A DNA stretch of 64,000 nucleotides from an uncultured Alphaproteobacteria bacterium. Its GTDB lineage: Bacteria; Pseudomonadota; Alphaproteobacteria; Caulobacterales; Parvularculaceae. The translations under genes and the position numbers were made by a program. Where the stretch lies: the NCBI GenBank assembly GCA_937895955.1, contig CALAZI010000200.1:4925-68924 (forward strand), given 5' to 3'. Shown in pieces: positions 25,312 through 38,393 of the stretch (position 1 is the stretch's first letter; each line of letters starts with the position of its first letter). A model generated the notes under the pieces. The model made no database searches. It was not told where the DNA came from and saw nothing but the letters and a program-made list of their open reading frames with translations.

Positions 25312-27956
25312 CGCTTCCAACCTTTGTCAATGTCGGCGAGCGGACGAACGTCACAGGCTCGGCGAAGTTTCGCAAGCTGATCAAGGAAGATCGCTATGAC
25401 GAAGCGCTCGCCGTCGCGCGCCAGCAGGTGGAGAACGGTGCGCAGATCATCGACGTCAATATGGACGAGGGGATGCTCGACGGCGTCGCGGCGATGCGGC
25501 GCTTTCTGCGCCTGATCGCGTCGGAGCCCGACATTTCGCGCGTGCCGATCATGATCGATTCCTCGAAATGGGAGGTGATCGAAGAGGGCCTTAAAAACGT
25601 TCAAGGCAAGGCGATCGTCAATTCAATATCGCTGAAGGAAGGCGAAGCGCCTTTTTTCGAATACGCGCGCAAGGTCATGCGATACGGCGCGGCGGTCGTC
25701 GTGATGGCCTTCGATGAAAAGGGACAGGCCGATACGGCGGCGCGCAAGATCGAAATTTGCGAGCGGTCCTACAGGCTGCTGGTCGAGAAAGTCGGCTTTC
25801 CGCCGGATGACATCATTTTTGATCCGAACATTTTCGCCGTCGCGACGGGAATTGAAGAGCACGACAATTACGCCGTCGATTTCATCGACGCGACGCGCGC
25901 AATCAAGGAACGGCTTCCGGGCGCGCGCGTGTCGGGCGGCGTATCGAACATCTCATTCTCGTTTCGCGGCAACGAGCCGGTGCGCGAGGCGATGCATTCG
26001 GTCTTTCTCTATCACGCGATCAAGGCCGGCATGGATATGGGCATTGTCAACGCAGGCCAGCTTGCGATTTACGATGAGATACCGCTTTCGCTGCGCGATT
26101 GTGTCGAAGACGTCATCCTCAATCGCCGCGTCGACGCCACCGAACGGCTTTTGGATATCGCCCAGCAGTATAAGGGCGAGGCTGGAAAAAAGGTCGAGGC
26201 CGATCTTTCCTGGCGTGAGGCGAGCGTTGAAGAGCGGCTGAAGCACGCGCTCGTCAAAGGCGTCACGGAATTCATCATCGAGGATACGGAAGAGGCGCGG
26301 ACCAAGCTCGGTCGGCCGCTTCACGTCATCGAAGGTCCGTTGATGGACGGCATGAATGTCGTCGGCGACCTTTTCGGTTCGGGGAAAATGTTCCTGCCGC
26401 AAGTCGTAAAATCGGCGCGGGTGATGAAACAGTCGGTCGCGTATCTGACGCCCTATATGGAGAAAGAAAAGAAAGAGCAGGGCCTCGCCCAGGGAAAGCC
26501 GAACGGCAAGATCCTGATGGCGACGGTCAAGGGCGACGTCCACGATATCGGCAAGAACATCGTCGGCGTCGTTCTCCAGTGCAATAATTACGAAGTCATC
26601 GATCTCGGCGTCATGGTTCCCGCCGAAAAGATCCTGAGCGAGGCGAAGAAGCGCGATGTCGACATCATCGGCCTTTCGGGATTGATCACGCCCAGCCTCG
26701 ATGAAATGCGCCATGTCGCCGGCGAGATGAAGCGTCAGGGCTTTGACATTCCGCTGCTGATCGGCGGGGCGACGACGAGCCGCGCGCACACGGCGGTCAA
26801 GATCGCGCCGAATTACGAGCACGGCGTCGTTTACGTGACCGACGCCAGCCGCGCGGTCGGCGTTGCGGGCGCGCTTGTGTCGGCTGAAAAGCGGGGCGGC
26901 TATCTTGCAGAAATCAAAAGCGATTACGACCGCATTCGCGACCAGCATGAAAAGGGTCGCGAGCGCGCGCCGCGCATCACGCTTGAGAATGCGCGGGCGC
27001 GCGCGCCGAAAATCGACTGGGACGACTATGATCCGCCGGCGCCGTCATTTCTCGGCGTTAAGGCGTTCAGGAATTACGACCTCAAAACGCTCGCCGATCA
27101 TATCGACTGGACGCCGTTTTTCGCCGCCTGGGAGCTGGCGGGCAAATATCCGCGCATTCTCGATGACGACGTCGTCGGCGAGGCGGCGCGCGCGCTGTAT
27201 GACGACGCGAAGAAGATGCTCGCCGACATTATAGAGAACAACTGGCTGACCGCGCATGGCGTCGTCGGCTTCTGGCCGGCGAACGCGGTCGGCGACGATA
27301 TAGAGTTCTATGCGGATGAATCGCGTAGCAAGGCGATCGGCCGCTTGCACGGGCTTCGCCAGCAGATCGCCAAGCGCGATGCGGGCTCGCCGAATTATTG
27401 CCTGTCGGATTTCATTGCGCCGAAAAGTTCTGGCAAGCGCGATTATGTCGGCGCTTTTGCGGTGACGGCCGGCGTCGGCGAGGAAGCGCTCGCCGCGTCC
27501 TATGACGACAGGCACGACAATTATTCCTCGATCATGTCGAAGGCGCTCGCCGACCGTCTCGCCGAGGCGTTCGCCGAGCACCTTCATGCGCGCGTCCGGC
27601 GCGAGCTATGGGGTTATGCGAAAGGCGAAGACATATCCGTCGACGAGATGATCGCCGAGAAATATCAGGGCGTGCGTCCCGCGCCCGGCTATCCCGCTCA
27701 GCCCGACCACACGGAAAAAGCGACGCTCTTCCGCCTTCTGGAGGCGGAAAGGAACGCCGAGATGGGGCTCACCGAAAGCTTCGCCATGACGCCGCCGGCG
27801 TCCGTCTCCGGCCTATATTTCAGCCATCCGAGGTCGCTCTATTTCGGCGTCGGCAAGATCGAAAAAGATCAGGCTGAGGATTATGCGCGGCGTAAGGCTA
27901 TGCCCCTCGCCGAGGTTGAGCGATGGTTGGCGCCGATCCTCAATTATGCGCCGTGA
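25308..27956 (+). CDS. metH: Cobalamin-dependent methionine synthase lacking the homocysteine domain
   Basis: An 882 aa protein equal to E. coli MetH (1227 aa) without its first about 345 residues. Order of domains: methyl-THF (pterin) binding from residue 1 ('TFVNVGERTNVTGSAKFR') to about 270; cobalamin cap and Rossmann domain with G409-D-V-H412-D-I-G-K-N (His412 is the lower cobalt ligand); reactivation domain about 560-882 with the AdoMet motif R790-P-A-P-G-Y795. The zinc/homocysteine domain is absent, and because the ATG overlaps the metF stop there is no room for it here, so it must be encoded elsewhere as a separate subunit if the enzyme works. Start ATG 25308 fits the domain boundary. 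Confidence 0.95.
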   Translation: MTLPTFVNVGERTNVTGSAKFRKLIKEDRYDEALAVARQQVENGAQIIDVNMDEGMLDGVAAMRRFLRLIASEPDISRVPIMIDSSKWEVIEEGLKNVQGKAIVNSISLKEGEAPFFEYARKVMRYGAAVVVMAFDEKGQADTAARKIEICERSYRLLVEKVGFPPDDIIFDPNIFAVATGIEEHDNYAVDFIDATRAIKERLPGARVSGGVSNISFSFRGNEPVREAMHSVFLYHAIKAGMDMGIVNAGQLAIYDEIPLSLRDCVEDVILNRRVDATERLLDIAQQYKGEAGKKVEADLSWREASVEERLKHALVKGVTEFIIEDTEEARTKLGRPLHVIEGPLMDGMNVVGDLFGSGKMFLPQVVKSARVMKQSVAYLTPYMEKEKKEQGLAQGKPNGKILMATVKGDVHDIGKNIVGVVLQCNNYEVIDLGVMVPAEKILSEAKKRDVDIIGLSGLITPSLDEMRHVAGEMKRQGFDIPLLIGGATTSRAHTAVKIAPNYEHGVVYVTDASRAVGVAGALVSAEKRGGYLAEIKSDYDRIRDQHEKGRERAPRITLENARARAPKIDWDDYDPPAPSFLGVKAFRNYDLKTLADHIDWTPFFAAWELAGKYPRILDDDVVGEAARALYDDAKKMLADIIENNWLTAHGVVGFWPANAVGDDIEFYADESRSKAIGRLHGLRQQIAKRDAGSPNYCLSDFIAPKSSGKRDYVGAFAVTAGVGEEALAASYDDRHDNYSSIMSKALADRLAEAFAEHLHARVRRELWGYAKGEDISVDEMIAEKYQGVRPAPGYPAQPDHTEKATLFRLLEAERNAEMGLTESFAMTPPASVSGLYFSHPRSLYFGVGKIEKDQAEDYARRKAMPLAEVERWLAPILNYAP

Positions 27957-28024
27957 CAGGAGAAAAAGACCTGCGCCGGCCCGGACGGCTGGCGTTCGAC
28001 GGCCGGGGGCGTTAAGAGCGCGCC

Positions 28025-28711
28025 ATGGGAATTCTGGACCGCATTGAGGAGCTCTTTTCGGCGGTGCGCAAGCGCACGGTCGACTCGCTTCTTGAGGCGC
28101 TCGCCGCCCAAAAACAGCGGCGAAAGGAAGAAACGTTTTCAATCGCTCTTATCGCGCTGTCGGCGAAAATGGCTAAGGCCGACGGCTTCGTCACGGATGA
28201 CGAAATCCGCGCCTTTCAGGAATTCTTCAAATTCGACGCTGACGACGCCGCCAAGGTCAGAATGGTCTTCGATCTCGCCAAGCAGGACGTGACTGGCTTT
28301 GACCATTACGCCGATCAAGTCGCCCGCATTTTCGCTGATGAGCCCATCGTTCTCGAAGACGTGATCGATTGCCTTCTTTATATCGCTCTCGCCGATGGAC
28401 AGGCGCATCCGCGCGAAATGGAAATGCTCGAACAGGCCGCCGTGAGGATGCAATTGAAGCCTGGCGCCTGGCGACGACTGAAAGCGGCGCATCTCGGCCA
28501 GGATCATGACGATCCTTACCTCATCCTCGGCGTCGATCATGCGGCGGACGATTCAGCTGTTCGCGCGCGTTACCGCGACCTGATGCGGGAGAATCACCCA
28601 GACGCGCTCATCGCGCGGGGCGTGCCGCCGGCGCTTCTCAAGATCGCAGAGAACCGCACGGCCGCGATCAACGCGGCCTATGAGAAAATCCTTTCAGAAA
28701 GAAGCCGTTAA
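28025..28711 (+). CDS. TerB-DnaJ (DjlA-like) co-chaperone protein
   Basis: A 228 aa cytoplasmic protein. Residues 35-145 form a TerB-like helical domain ('FSIALIALSAKMAKADGFVT', 'ALADGQAHPREMEMLEQAA', with the acidic ADG.. motifs of TerB). Residues 163-228 form a J domain with 'DPYLILGVDHAADDSAVRAR' and the essential HPD in 'RENHPDALIARG'. DjlA of E. coli has the same TerB-J order but adds a membrane anchor; here the N-terminus is soluble, with an amphipathic start. J proteins stimulate DnaK ATPase. Lies 68 bp after metH; link to methionine synthesis is not evident. Confidence 0.88.
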   Translation: MGILDRIEELFSAVRKRTVDSLLEALAAQKQRRKEETFSIALIALSAKMAKADGFVTDDEIRAFQEFFKFDADDAAKVRMVFDLAKQDVTGFDHYADQVARIFADEPIVLEDVIDCLLYIALADGQAHPREMEMLEQAAVRMQLKPGAWRRLKAAHLGQDHDDPYLILGVDHAADDSAVRARYRDLMRENHPDALIARGVPPALLKIAENRTAAINAAYEKILSERSR

Positions 28712-28847
28712 CCAAGGGGCGGCCTGCGCCATATTTTCGCTTAACTCCTCTTTTCTAGGTTGGGGGGCTCGAACAGCCTCTGCGGCTGGACTGGGCGGCG
28801 AAGATGCGCGTAAGCTGTCCTGAGGTGGTTTGCGTATTGTGGGCGAT

Positions 28848-29087
28848 ATGACAGGCACGAAATCGGCATCCGTTCATACAGCCGGCGCAGTGGGGCGCGG
28901 TCTCAGTCTTAACGGCTTTCTCGACGCGCTTTATTTTGTCGCCATCCTTGTTTTCACGGCGTTCGCCGTCCTTGCGGTCGCCCTTGCCGCGCCGCTCGCC
29001 ATTATCGCAACTGCGCTCGCCGGCGCCGTTTCGGCCCTTACGGCGGGTCGCGCCAAGCGCAGCGGATGGCGCGTCGCCGGCGCTTAA
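28848..29087 (+). CDS. Small hypothetical membrane protein
   Basis: A 79 aa protein with two adjoining hydrophobic stretches (about residues 28-60: FLDALYFVAILVFTAFAVLA then ALAAPLAIIATALAGAVSAL) and a basic tail AGRAKRSGWRVAGA. I do not recognise it. The ATG at 28848 is preferred over the in-frame TTG at 28830; the ribosome site is weak. Coding is supported by the alpha-helical hydrophobic pattern and by its lying alone in a gap between same-strand genes, but it remains a tentative call. Confidence 0.5.
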   Translation: MTGTKSASVHTAGAVGRGLSLNGFLDALYFVAILVFTAFAVLAVALAAPLAIIATALAGAVSALTAGRAKRSGWRVAGA

Positions 29088-29171
29088 GGCGCTCTTTCCC
29101 GATTGCGGCGGCAGATTGAAGACCCGGTCGGAGCGGCGTAAGCCGCAGCCAGGTTCAATCGGAGGCGCAAT

Positions 29172-30098
29172 CTGGCTGCGCGCGAACTCTTCGTTCTTCT
29201 GACGCTCTGCGTCTGCTGGGGATTTCACTTCGTCGTCGTGAAGACGGCGGTCGGCGAAATCCCGCCGACTTTCTATGCGGCGATGCGCATGGCGGCGGTC
29301 GCGCTCATTCTCGCGCCGTTTTTGCGCTGGCGTCCCGGCAAGATGAAAATGCTGTTCCTCGCCGCGCTCTGCTTCGGCTGTTTCAATTACGTTTTTCTCC
29401 TCAACGGCGTGAAACTGGCGACAGCGTCTGCGAGCGCCATCGCCAATCAGCTTTATGTTCCCTTTGCGACGGTGTTGTCGGTTTTTTTCCTCAAGGAAGC
29501 GATCGGCTGGAGGCGCATCGTCGGGATATCGCTCGCCTTCGCCGGCGTCGCCATCATCGCGATCAGCCGCGATCAGGCGGCGCCCGGCGTGCGGATCGGC
29601 ATTGGCGTCGGGCTCGTTGCGGCGGCGGCGCTTGTCGAGGCGATGGGATCGATCCTCGTCAAAAAGGCGACAGGCTTTAAGCCGTGGGAACTCCTCGCCT
29701 GGTTCGGCCTTATCGGCGCGCCTTTCCTTTTCGTCGCCTCGGCTCTGCTCGAACGCGGGCAGATCGCCGCGCTCGCCGCATCCGACAAGAAAATCGTCAT
29801 CGGCGCCATCCTATATTCCGCGCTGATCGCCTCCGTTTTCGGCCACACGGCGTATTACTGGCTCATTCAGCGTCGACCGGTTTCGGAAATCGCGCCGTCT
29901 TCGCTGCTGACGACGTTTTTCGGAATCGCCTTTTCTGTGGCGCTGCTCAACGAACCCTTTACGCTTGTTTTCGCCGTCGGCGGATTGATGACGCTCGCCG
30001 GCGTCGGCATTGTCGTTCTGCGCACGCCGGCGGCGGCGCCTGAGCCGGGCGCGCCGGAGCCGATCATTCCCGCGCCCGAAGAGGAGGCGAAGCCGTGA
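29172..30098 (+). CDS. EamA/DMT family transporter, probable CTG start
   Basis: A ten-helix drug/metabolite transporter of the EamA family (two five-helix repeats). The first ATG/GTG-type start in frame, GTG 29238, would remove most of helix 1. In-frame sequence upstream encodes AARELFVLLTLCVCWGFHFV, the normal EamA first helix with the W-G-f-x-f-v motif, and GGAGG at 29161-29165 lies exactly six bases before a CTG at 29172. I therefore place the start at CTG (308 aa). The second repeat has 'SSLLTTFFGIAFSVALLNEP' (the family's pl.....s.lfl.E). Substrate unknown. Its stop overlaps the amidase start (GTGA). Confidence 0.8.
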   Translation: MAARELFVLLTLCVCWGFHFVVVKTAVGEIPPTFYAAMRMAAVALILAPFLRWRPGKMKMLFLAALCFGCFNYVFLLNGVKLATASASAIANQLYVPFATVLSVFFLKEAIGWRRIVGISLAFAGVAIIAISRDQAAPGVRIGIGVGLVAAAALVEAMGSILVKKATGFKPWELLAWFGLIGAPFLFVASALLERGQIAALAASDKKIVIGAILYSALIASVFGHTAYYWLIQRRPVSEIAPSSLLTTFFGIAFSVALLNEPFTLVFAVGGLMTLAGVGIVVLRTPAAAPEPGAPEPIIPAPEEEAKP

Positions 30099-30786
30099 CG
30101 AAGGTGAAGATCGTGGAAAAGCCCTCGCCGAATTTCGATGAGCGCGGCCGCGCGATCGACATGATCATTCTTCACTACACCGGCATGCGCACAGGAAAGG
30201 AAGCGCTCGACCGGCTTTGCGATCCGGAAGCGAAAGTCTCGGCGCATTATCTCGTCGAGGAAGACGGAACGATTTTCGCCCTTGTTCCAGAAGAAAAGCG
30301 CGCCTGGCATGCCGGCGTCGGCGCATGGAAAGGCGAGGCCGATCTCAATGCGCGCTCCATAGGCGTCGAGATCGTCAATCCCGGGCACGAATTCGGCTAT
30401 CGGAAATTTCCCAAGCGCCAGATCGACATGGTCGTCGCGCTGGTGAAGGAAATCGCTGGGCGCCATGAAATCGATCCGCGGCTGGTGCTCGGCCATTCCG
30501 ATGTCGCGCCGCAACGCAAGGAAGATCCGGGCGAGCTGTTCCCTTGGGGAAGGCTTGCAACCGAAGGGCTCGCGGTCGGCCGGTACAGGGGCGGGGAAGA
30601 TCCATCCGTCTCGTATGAAGACGCGCTCTCTATGTTGCGCGCGATCGGCTATGACGCGCCGGACAAAGCGCACGCCGCCGCGCTCGTCGCGTTTCAGCGG
30701 CGATTTTGCCCTGAAGCGTTGGCGCAAGGCTTCAGTCCGCTGACCAAAGCGGCGCTCAAATGGACGCTTGAGCGGATGGGCCAGGG

Positions 30787-30790
<4 letters not shown>
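30095..30790 (+). CDS. N-acetylmuramoyl-L-alanine amidase, amidase_2 (AmpD/AmiD) type
   Basis: A 231 aa zinc amidase that cuts the MurNAc-L-Ala bond of (anhydro)muropeptides. Residues 20-165 are amidase_2: 'DMIILHYTGM' gives the first zinc His, 'AWHAGVGAWKG' the second, and 'LGHSDVAPQRKEDPGELFPW' the third with K..DPG. The C-terminal 60 residues resemble the small peptidoglycan-binding bundle of AmiD-like enzymes ('ALVAFQRRFCPEALAQG'). No signal peptide is visible, which favours a cytosolic AmpD-like recycling role over AmiD; the fold extension argues the other way, so this is open. Starts at GTG overlapping the transporter stop. Confidence 0.9.
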
Positions 30791-35337
<4,547 letters not shown>

Positions 35338-35360
35338 TTTTCGGCCGGGTGCGGGATGAT

Positions 35361-36815
35361 CTATTCGGCGGCGAGCAATGTCGTCGTTTTCGACGACAGG
35401 CGCTCAATAATTTCCGCAGCGGCGCGGCGCCCGTCGACAATCGCCCAGACGACAAGCGATGCGCCGCGCACGATATCGCCTGCGGCGAATACGTCCGGAA
35501 GGCGCGTTTCGAGCGAACCGGGGCGCGTTGCGATCACGCCGCGGCTTGTGAATTTTAATTCCGGCGCGCCGAAAAGCGCCGGCAAATCTTCCGCCTCAAA
35601 GCCGAGCGCCTTGATGACAAGGTCGGCGGCGAGGCGAAATTCCGACCCGTCAACCGGCTCAACCGACCGGCGTCCCGTCGCGTCCTTTTCGCTGATGCGC
35701 ATGCGCACGGCGTAAACGCCCGTTGCGCGGCCCATCACGCTTTCAATCGCGCTCGGCGCGGCGAGCCATTCGAAGACGACGCCTTCTTCTTCCGCATTCG
35801 CCGTTTCGCGCGCCGAACCCGGCATGTTCGCGCGGTCGCGCCGATAGAGACAGGTGACGCTTTCAGCGCCTTGCCGGACGGCGGTCCTGACGCAATCCAT
35901 CGCGGTGTCGCCGCCGCCGATGACGACGACGCGCTTGCCGCTTGCGTTGAGGCGGCCGTCGTCAAACGCCGGAACGACGTCGCCGAGGCCCTTGCGATTG
36001 GAGGCGGTCAGATAATCAAGCGCCTTGACGACGCCGGCCGCGTCCTCGCCCTCGATGTCGAGATCGCGGCCTTTGTAGACGCCGGCCGCAATCAGGATCG
36101 CATCATGGCGATCGCGCACATTGTTGAGATTCGCGTCGCGTCCGATTTCGAAATTCAGCCTGAAAGCGACGCCCGCCTCTTCAAGGCGCCGAATGCGCCG
36201 CGCGACGACGTCCTTTTCAAGCTTGAAATTCGGAATTCCGTAAACAAGAAGCCCGCCGGCGCGATCATGCCGGTCGTAGATGACGACTTCAACGCCCGCC
36301 TTGCGCAATTCTTCCGCCGCGGAAAGACCTGCAGGACCGGCGCCGACAATGCCGACCGATCGGCCTTTCGGCGCGCCGGTTTTGATCGGTTCGACCCAGC
36401 CGTTCGTCCAGGCGGTTTCAGTAATGAATTGTTCAACTGCGCCGATCGTCACCGCGCCGTGCTTTGATTGCTCAATGACGCAGACGCCTTCGCAAAGCCT
36501 GTCCTGCGGGCAGATGCGTCCGCAAATCTCCGGCATCGAATTCGTCGCCGAGGAAAGCGCGTAAGCGTCTTTCAGACGTCCTTCCGCGGCGAGACGAAGC
36601 CAGTCAGGAATATCATTCGTCAACGGACAATGGTTCTGGCAAAAAGGAACGCCGCATTGCGAGCAGCGCGCGGATTGCGCGCGCGCTTCGGCCGGATCGA
36701 AGTCCGCATAGATCTCGCGAAAATCGTCGAGGCGCGCATCGCTTGCGCGCTTCGACGGCGTTTTCCGGTCGAGATCCGTGAACTTCAACATGGGCGGGCG
36801 CTGTTTCCCTTGCAT
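35361..36815 (-). CDS. gltD: Glutamate synthase (NADPH) small subunit
   Basis: The NADPH-oxidising FAD subunit of glutamate synthase, 484 aa. N-terminal cysteines in 'ARCSQCGVPFCQNHCPL' and 'CGRICPQDRLCEGVCV' bind the 4Fe-4S clusters; FAD site 'IVGAGPAGLSAAEELRKAG'; NADPH site 'VVIGGGDTAMDCVRTA'; and the closing 'VFAAGDIVRGASLVVWAI'. Two starts are possible, ATG 36815 (MQGKQRPPMLKF) and ATG 36791 (MLKF); neither has a good ribosome site and family N-termini of both kinds exist. Forms an operon with gltB. Its promoter lies in the divergent region shared with the SAM riboswitch transcript. Confidence 0.97.
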   Translation of the reverse strand: MQGKQRPPMLKFTDLDRKTPSKRASDARLDDFREIYADFDPAEARAQSARCSQCGVPFCQNHCPLTNDIPDWLRLAAEGRLKDAYALSSATNSMPEICGRICPQDRLCEGVCVIEQSKHGAVTIGAVEQFITETAWTNGWVEPIKTGAPKGRSVGIVGAGPAGLSAAEELRKAGVEVVIYDRHDRAGGLLVYGIPNFKLEKDVVARRIRRLEEAGVAFRLNFEIGRDANLNNVRDRHDAILIAAGVYKGRDLDIEGEDAAGVVKALDYLTASNRKGLGDVVPAFDDGRLNASGKRVVVIGGGDTAMDCVRTAVRQGAESVTCLYRRDRANMPGSARETANAEEEGVVFEWLAAPSAIESVMGRATGVYAVRMRISEKDATGRRSVEPVDGSEFRLAADLVIKALGFEAEDLPALFGAPELKFTSRGVIATRPGSLETRLPDVFAAGDIVRGASLVVWAIVDGRRAAAEIIERLSSKTTTLLAAE

Positions 36816-37184
36816 GGCGCGACAAAATCGGACCGCCGCCGGCGAGGGCGTGCGAATCTGTCGATAAGGCTACGGGCCGTATGCGCCCGGCGGCAAGAAA
36901 ATATTGCTGCACATGCGAAAAATTTTTACCCAATTTAGCATAATCATCTAAATTATATGAGGATCGAGCTTTCTCATCGCGCAATTCTCATCCCTTTGGG
37001 CTGTTTATGGCGTTATAAAAAATCTAGCAAAATCCGCCGGTTAGCCGCCAGTCGCGTCGCGCTGGCGGCCGCGTCAGGCGCCCATTCGGCGGGTTGGTTC
37101 GTTTGCGGAGCAAATTGGCGCGCGACCGAAGCGGTCAATTTTCCGATTGACGCGAAAATTTTTGCCGCTAGTTTCGCGCCAACG
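36816..37184. promoter_or_regulatory. Divergent intergenic region gltD / SAM-riboswitch transcript
   Basis: No gene is evident in these 369 bp. An AT-rich island at about 36915-36960 includes ATAAT-N7-ATTAT arms, likely part of the gltDB promoter, and TATAAA at 37014-37019 could be the -10 for the rightward riboswitch transcript. An 86-codon plus-strand ORF crosses this region and the aptamer; I regard it as spurious. Confidence 0.4.
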
Positions 37185-37301
37185 CTCATCAAGACCAGCC
37201 GAGGGACAGGCCCTTAGACGCTGGGGCAACCGCCAGACGACTACCCGGTCATTTGGAAAGGTGCCAATTCCTTCGAAACGGTTTCCGTTTCGAGAGATGA
37301 G
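37185..37301 (+). ncRNA. SAM-I riboswitch aptamer
   Basis: All core SAM-I elements are present in order. P1 is CTCATC (37185-37190) with GATGAG (37296-37301). P2 is CCAGC/GCTGG enclosing CGAGGGACAGGCCCTT, the kink-turn and pseudoknot side. GGGGCAACC (37223-37231 region) follows, then P3 closed by CCA/TGG, the diagnostic AAAGGTGCCAATTCC at 37257-37271, and P4 CGAAACGG-TTT-CCGTTTCG (37274-37292) before GAGA. It binds S-adenosylmethionine and sits directly upstream of metX, matching its usual targets. SAM-I is common in Firmicutes; alphaproteobacterial met genes more often use SAM-II. Confidence 0.93.
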
Positions 37302-37388
37302 TCGGACGAAAGCGGTTTCGCGACCGCGTCCGATTGGGTCTCTGCGAATGTCTTGTTGCGCTGACGATGAGAATGCAGAGGCCGAACC
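37302..37388 (+). promoter_or_regulatory. Putative translational expression platform of the SAM riboswitch
   Basis: A stable hairpin (TCGGAC/GTCCGA outer stem, GCGGT/ACCGC inner stem, 37302-37333) follows the aptamer but has no T-run. Further on, GGTCTCTGC (37337-37345) can pair over nine positions, with one G-T wobble, with GCAGAGGCC (37375-37383), which contains the metX Shine-Dalgarno AGAGG. AGAGA (37293-37297), partly in P1, can pair with the same TCTCT (37339-37343). This supports SAM-dependent masking of the ribosome site, by inference. Confidence 0.55.
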
Positions 37389-38393
37389 ATGTCCGCCGTT
37401 TGTCCGTCGCCGAATGATGCAGCGCCCGAAGGGGCGGATCGCGCCTGCGACATATCGGTGATGCTTGCGCCTGAATTCAGGCTTCAGTCCGGCGAAAAAC
37501 TTTCCCGGCCCGAAATCGCGTTACGCATCCACGGCGATATTTCGAAGCCGGCGATTGTCGCGGCGGGCGGCATTTCCGCCGGACGCAAGGTTTCGGAAAA
37601 CGCCGGCGAGAAGGGGTGGTGGAGCGATCTTATCGGCCGCGGCGGCGCAATCGACCTCGTCGATTATTGCGTCATCGGGTTCGATTTTCTGCCGAATCCG
37701 GCCGAAAAGGCGCGCACTTTTTCAAGCCGCGACCAGGCGCGCGCGCTCGCCTTCGCGCTGACGAAAATCGACATCGGCGCGCTTCATGCGTTTATCGGCG
37801 CTTCTTATGGCGGCATGGTTGCGCTCGCTTTCGCGCAGGAATTTCCCGAGCGCCTTGAAAGGCTCGTCGCCATTTCAGCCGCTGATCGCCCGCATCCGGC
37901 GGCGACGGCCCTGCGCGGCGTGCAGCGGCGGATCATCGAATTCGCCCGTCGCGCCGGCGCGGCCCGCGAAGGCGTCTCGCTCGCGCGGCAGATCGCAATG
38001 GTGACATACAGGACGCCCGAGGAGTTTGCCACGCGCTTCGATCATGCGCCGGGCGTGCGCGCTGGCGATCCCTATCCCGTTTGCGATTATCTGATCGCGC
38101 GCGGCGACGCCTATGAAATGGCGCCGGAGCGGTATGTGTCGCTGTCCGATTCGATCGACCGTCATCGCGTCGATCCGGAAAAAATCACGACGCCCGCGCT
38201 CTTCATCGCCTCATCGAGCGATCGCCTCGTGCCTGTCGCGGATATCGAAAGGCTGGCCGCGGGCGTTGCAAACGGCGCCTTGCGCGTCATCAATTCTCTC
38301 TATGGCCATGACGCCTTCCTTAAAGAGGCGGCGAATATCGGCCCGATCATCCAATCTTTTATTGAGGACAGACGCCATGACGCGCACGCTTAA
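37389..38393 (+). CDS. metX: Homoserine O-acyltransferase, MetX-type alpha/beta hydrolase
   Basis: Activates homoserine by O-acylation, the first committed step of methionine synthesis. The 334 aa protein has the MetX-fold triad: Ser139 in G-A-S-Y-G-G-M, Asp278 in SSSDRLVP and His307 in YGHDAFLKE, the last being a strong MetX signature. True acetyltransferases usually have GGSMGG at the elbow; GASYGG is closer to proteobacterial MetX enzymes reported to use succinyl-CoA, so the acyl donor is uncertain. The ATG at 37389 has AGAGG seven bases upstream, the site that the riboswitch platform could mask. It overlaps metB by 17 bp. Confidence 0.88.
   Translation: MSAVCPSPNDAAPEGADRACDISVMLAPEFRLQSGEKLSRPEIALRIHGDISKPAIVAAGGISAGRKVSENAGEKGWWSDLIGRGGAIDLVDYCVIGFDFLPNPAEKARTFSSRDQARALAFALTKIDIGALHAFIGASYGGMVALAFAQEFPERLERLVAISAADRPHPAATALRGVQRRIIEFARRAGAAREGVSLARQIAMVTYRTPEEFATRFDHAPGVRAGDPYPVCDYLIARGDAYEMAPERYVSLSDSIDRHRVDPEKITTPALFIASSSDRLVPVADIERLAAGVANGALRVINSLYGHDAFLKEAANIGPIIQSFIEDRRHDAHA

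Noticed and set aside
36957..37217. An 86-codon plus-strand ORF upstream of metX, considered as a leader peptide
   Set aside because: It runs into the aptamer P1/P2 region, which is clearly structured RNA, and has no ribosome site or regulatory codon run.
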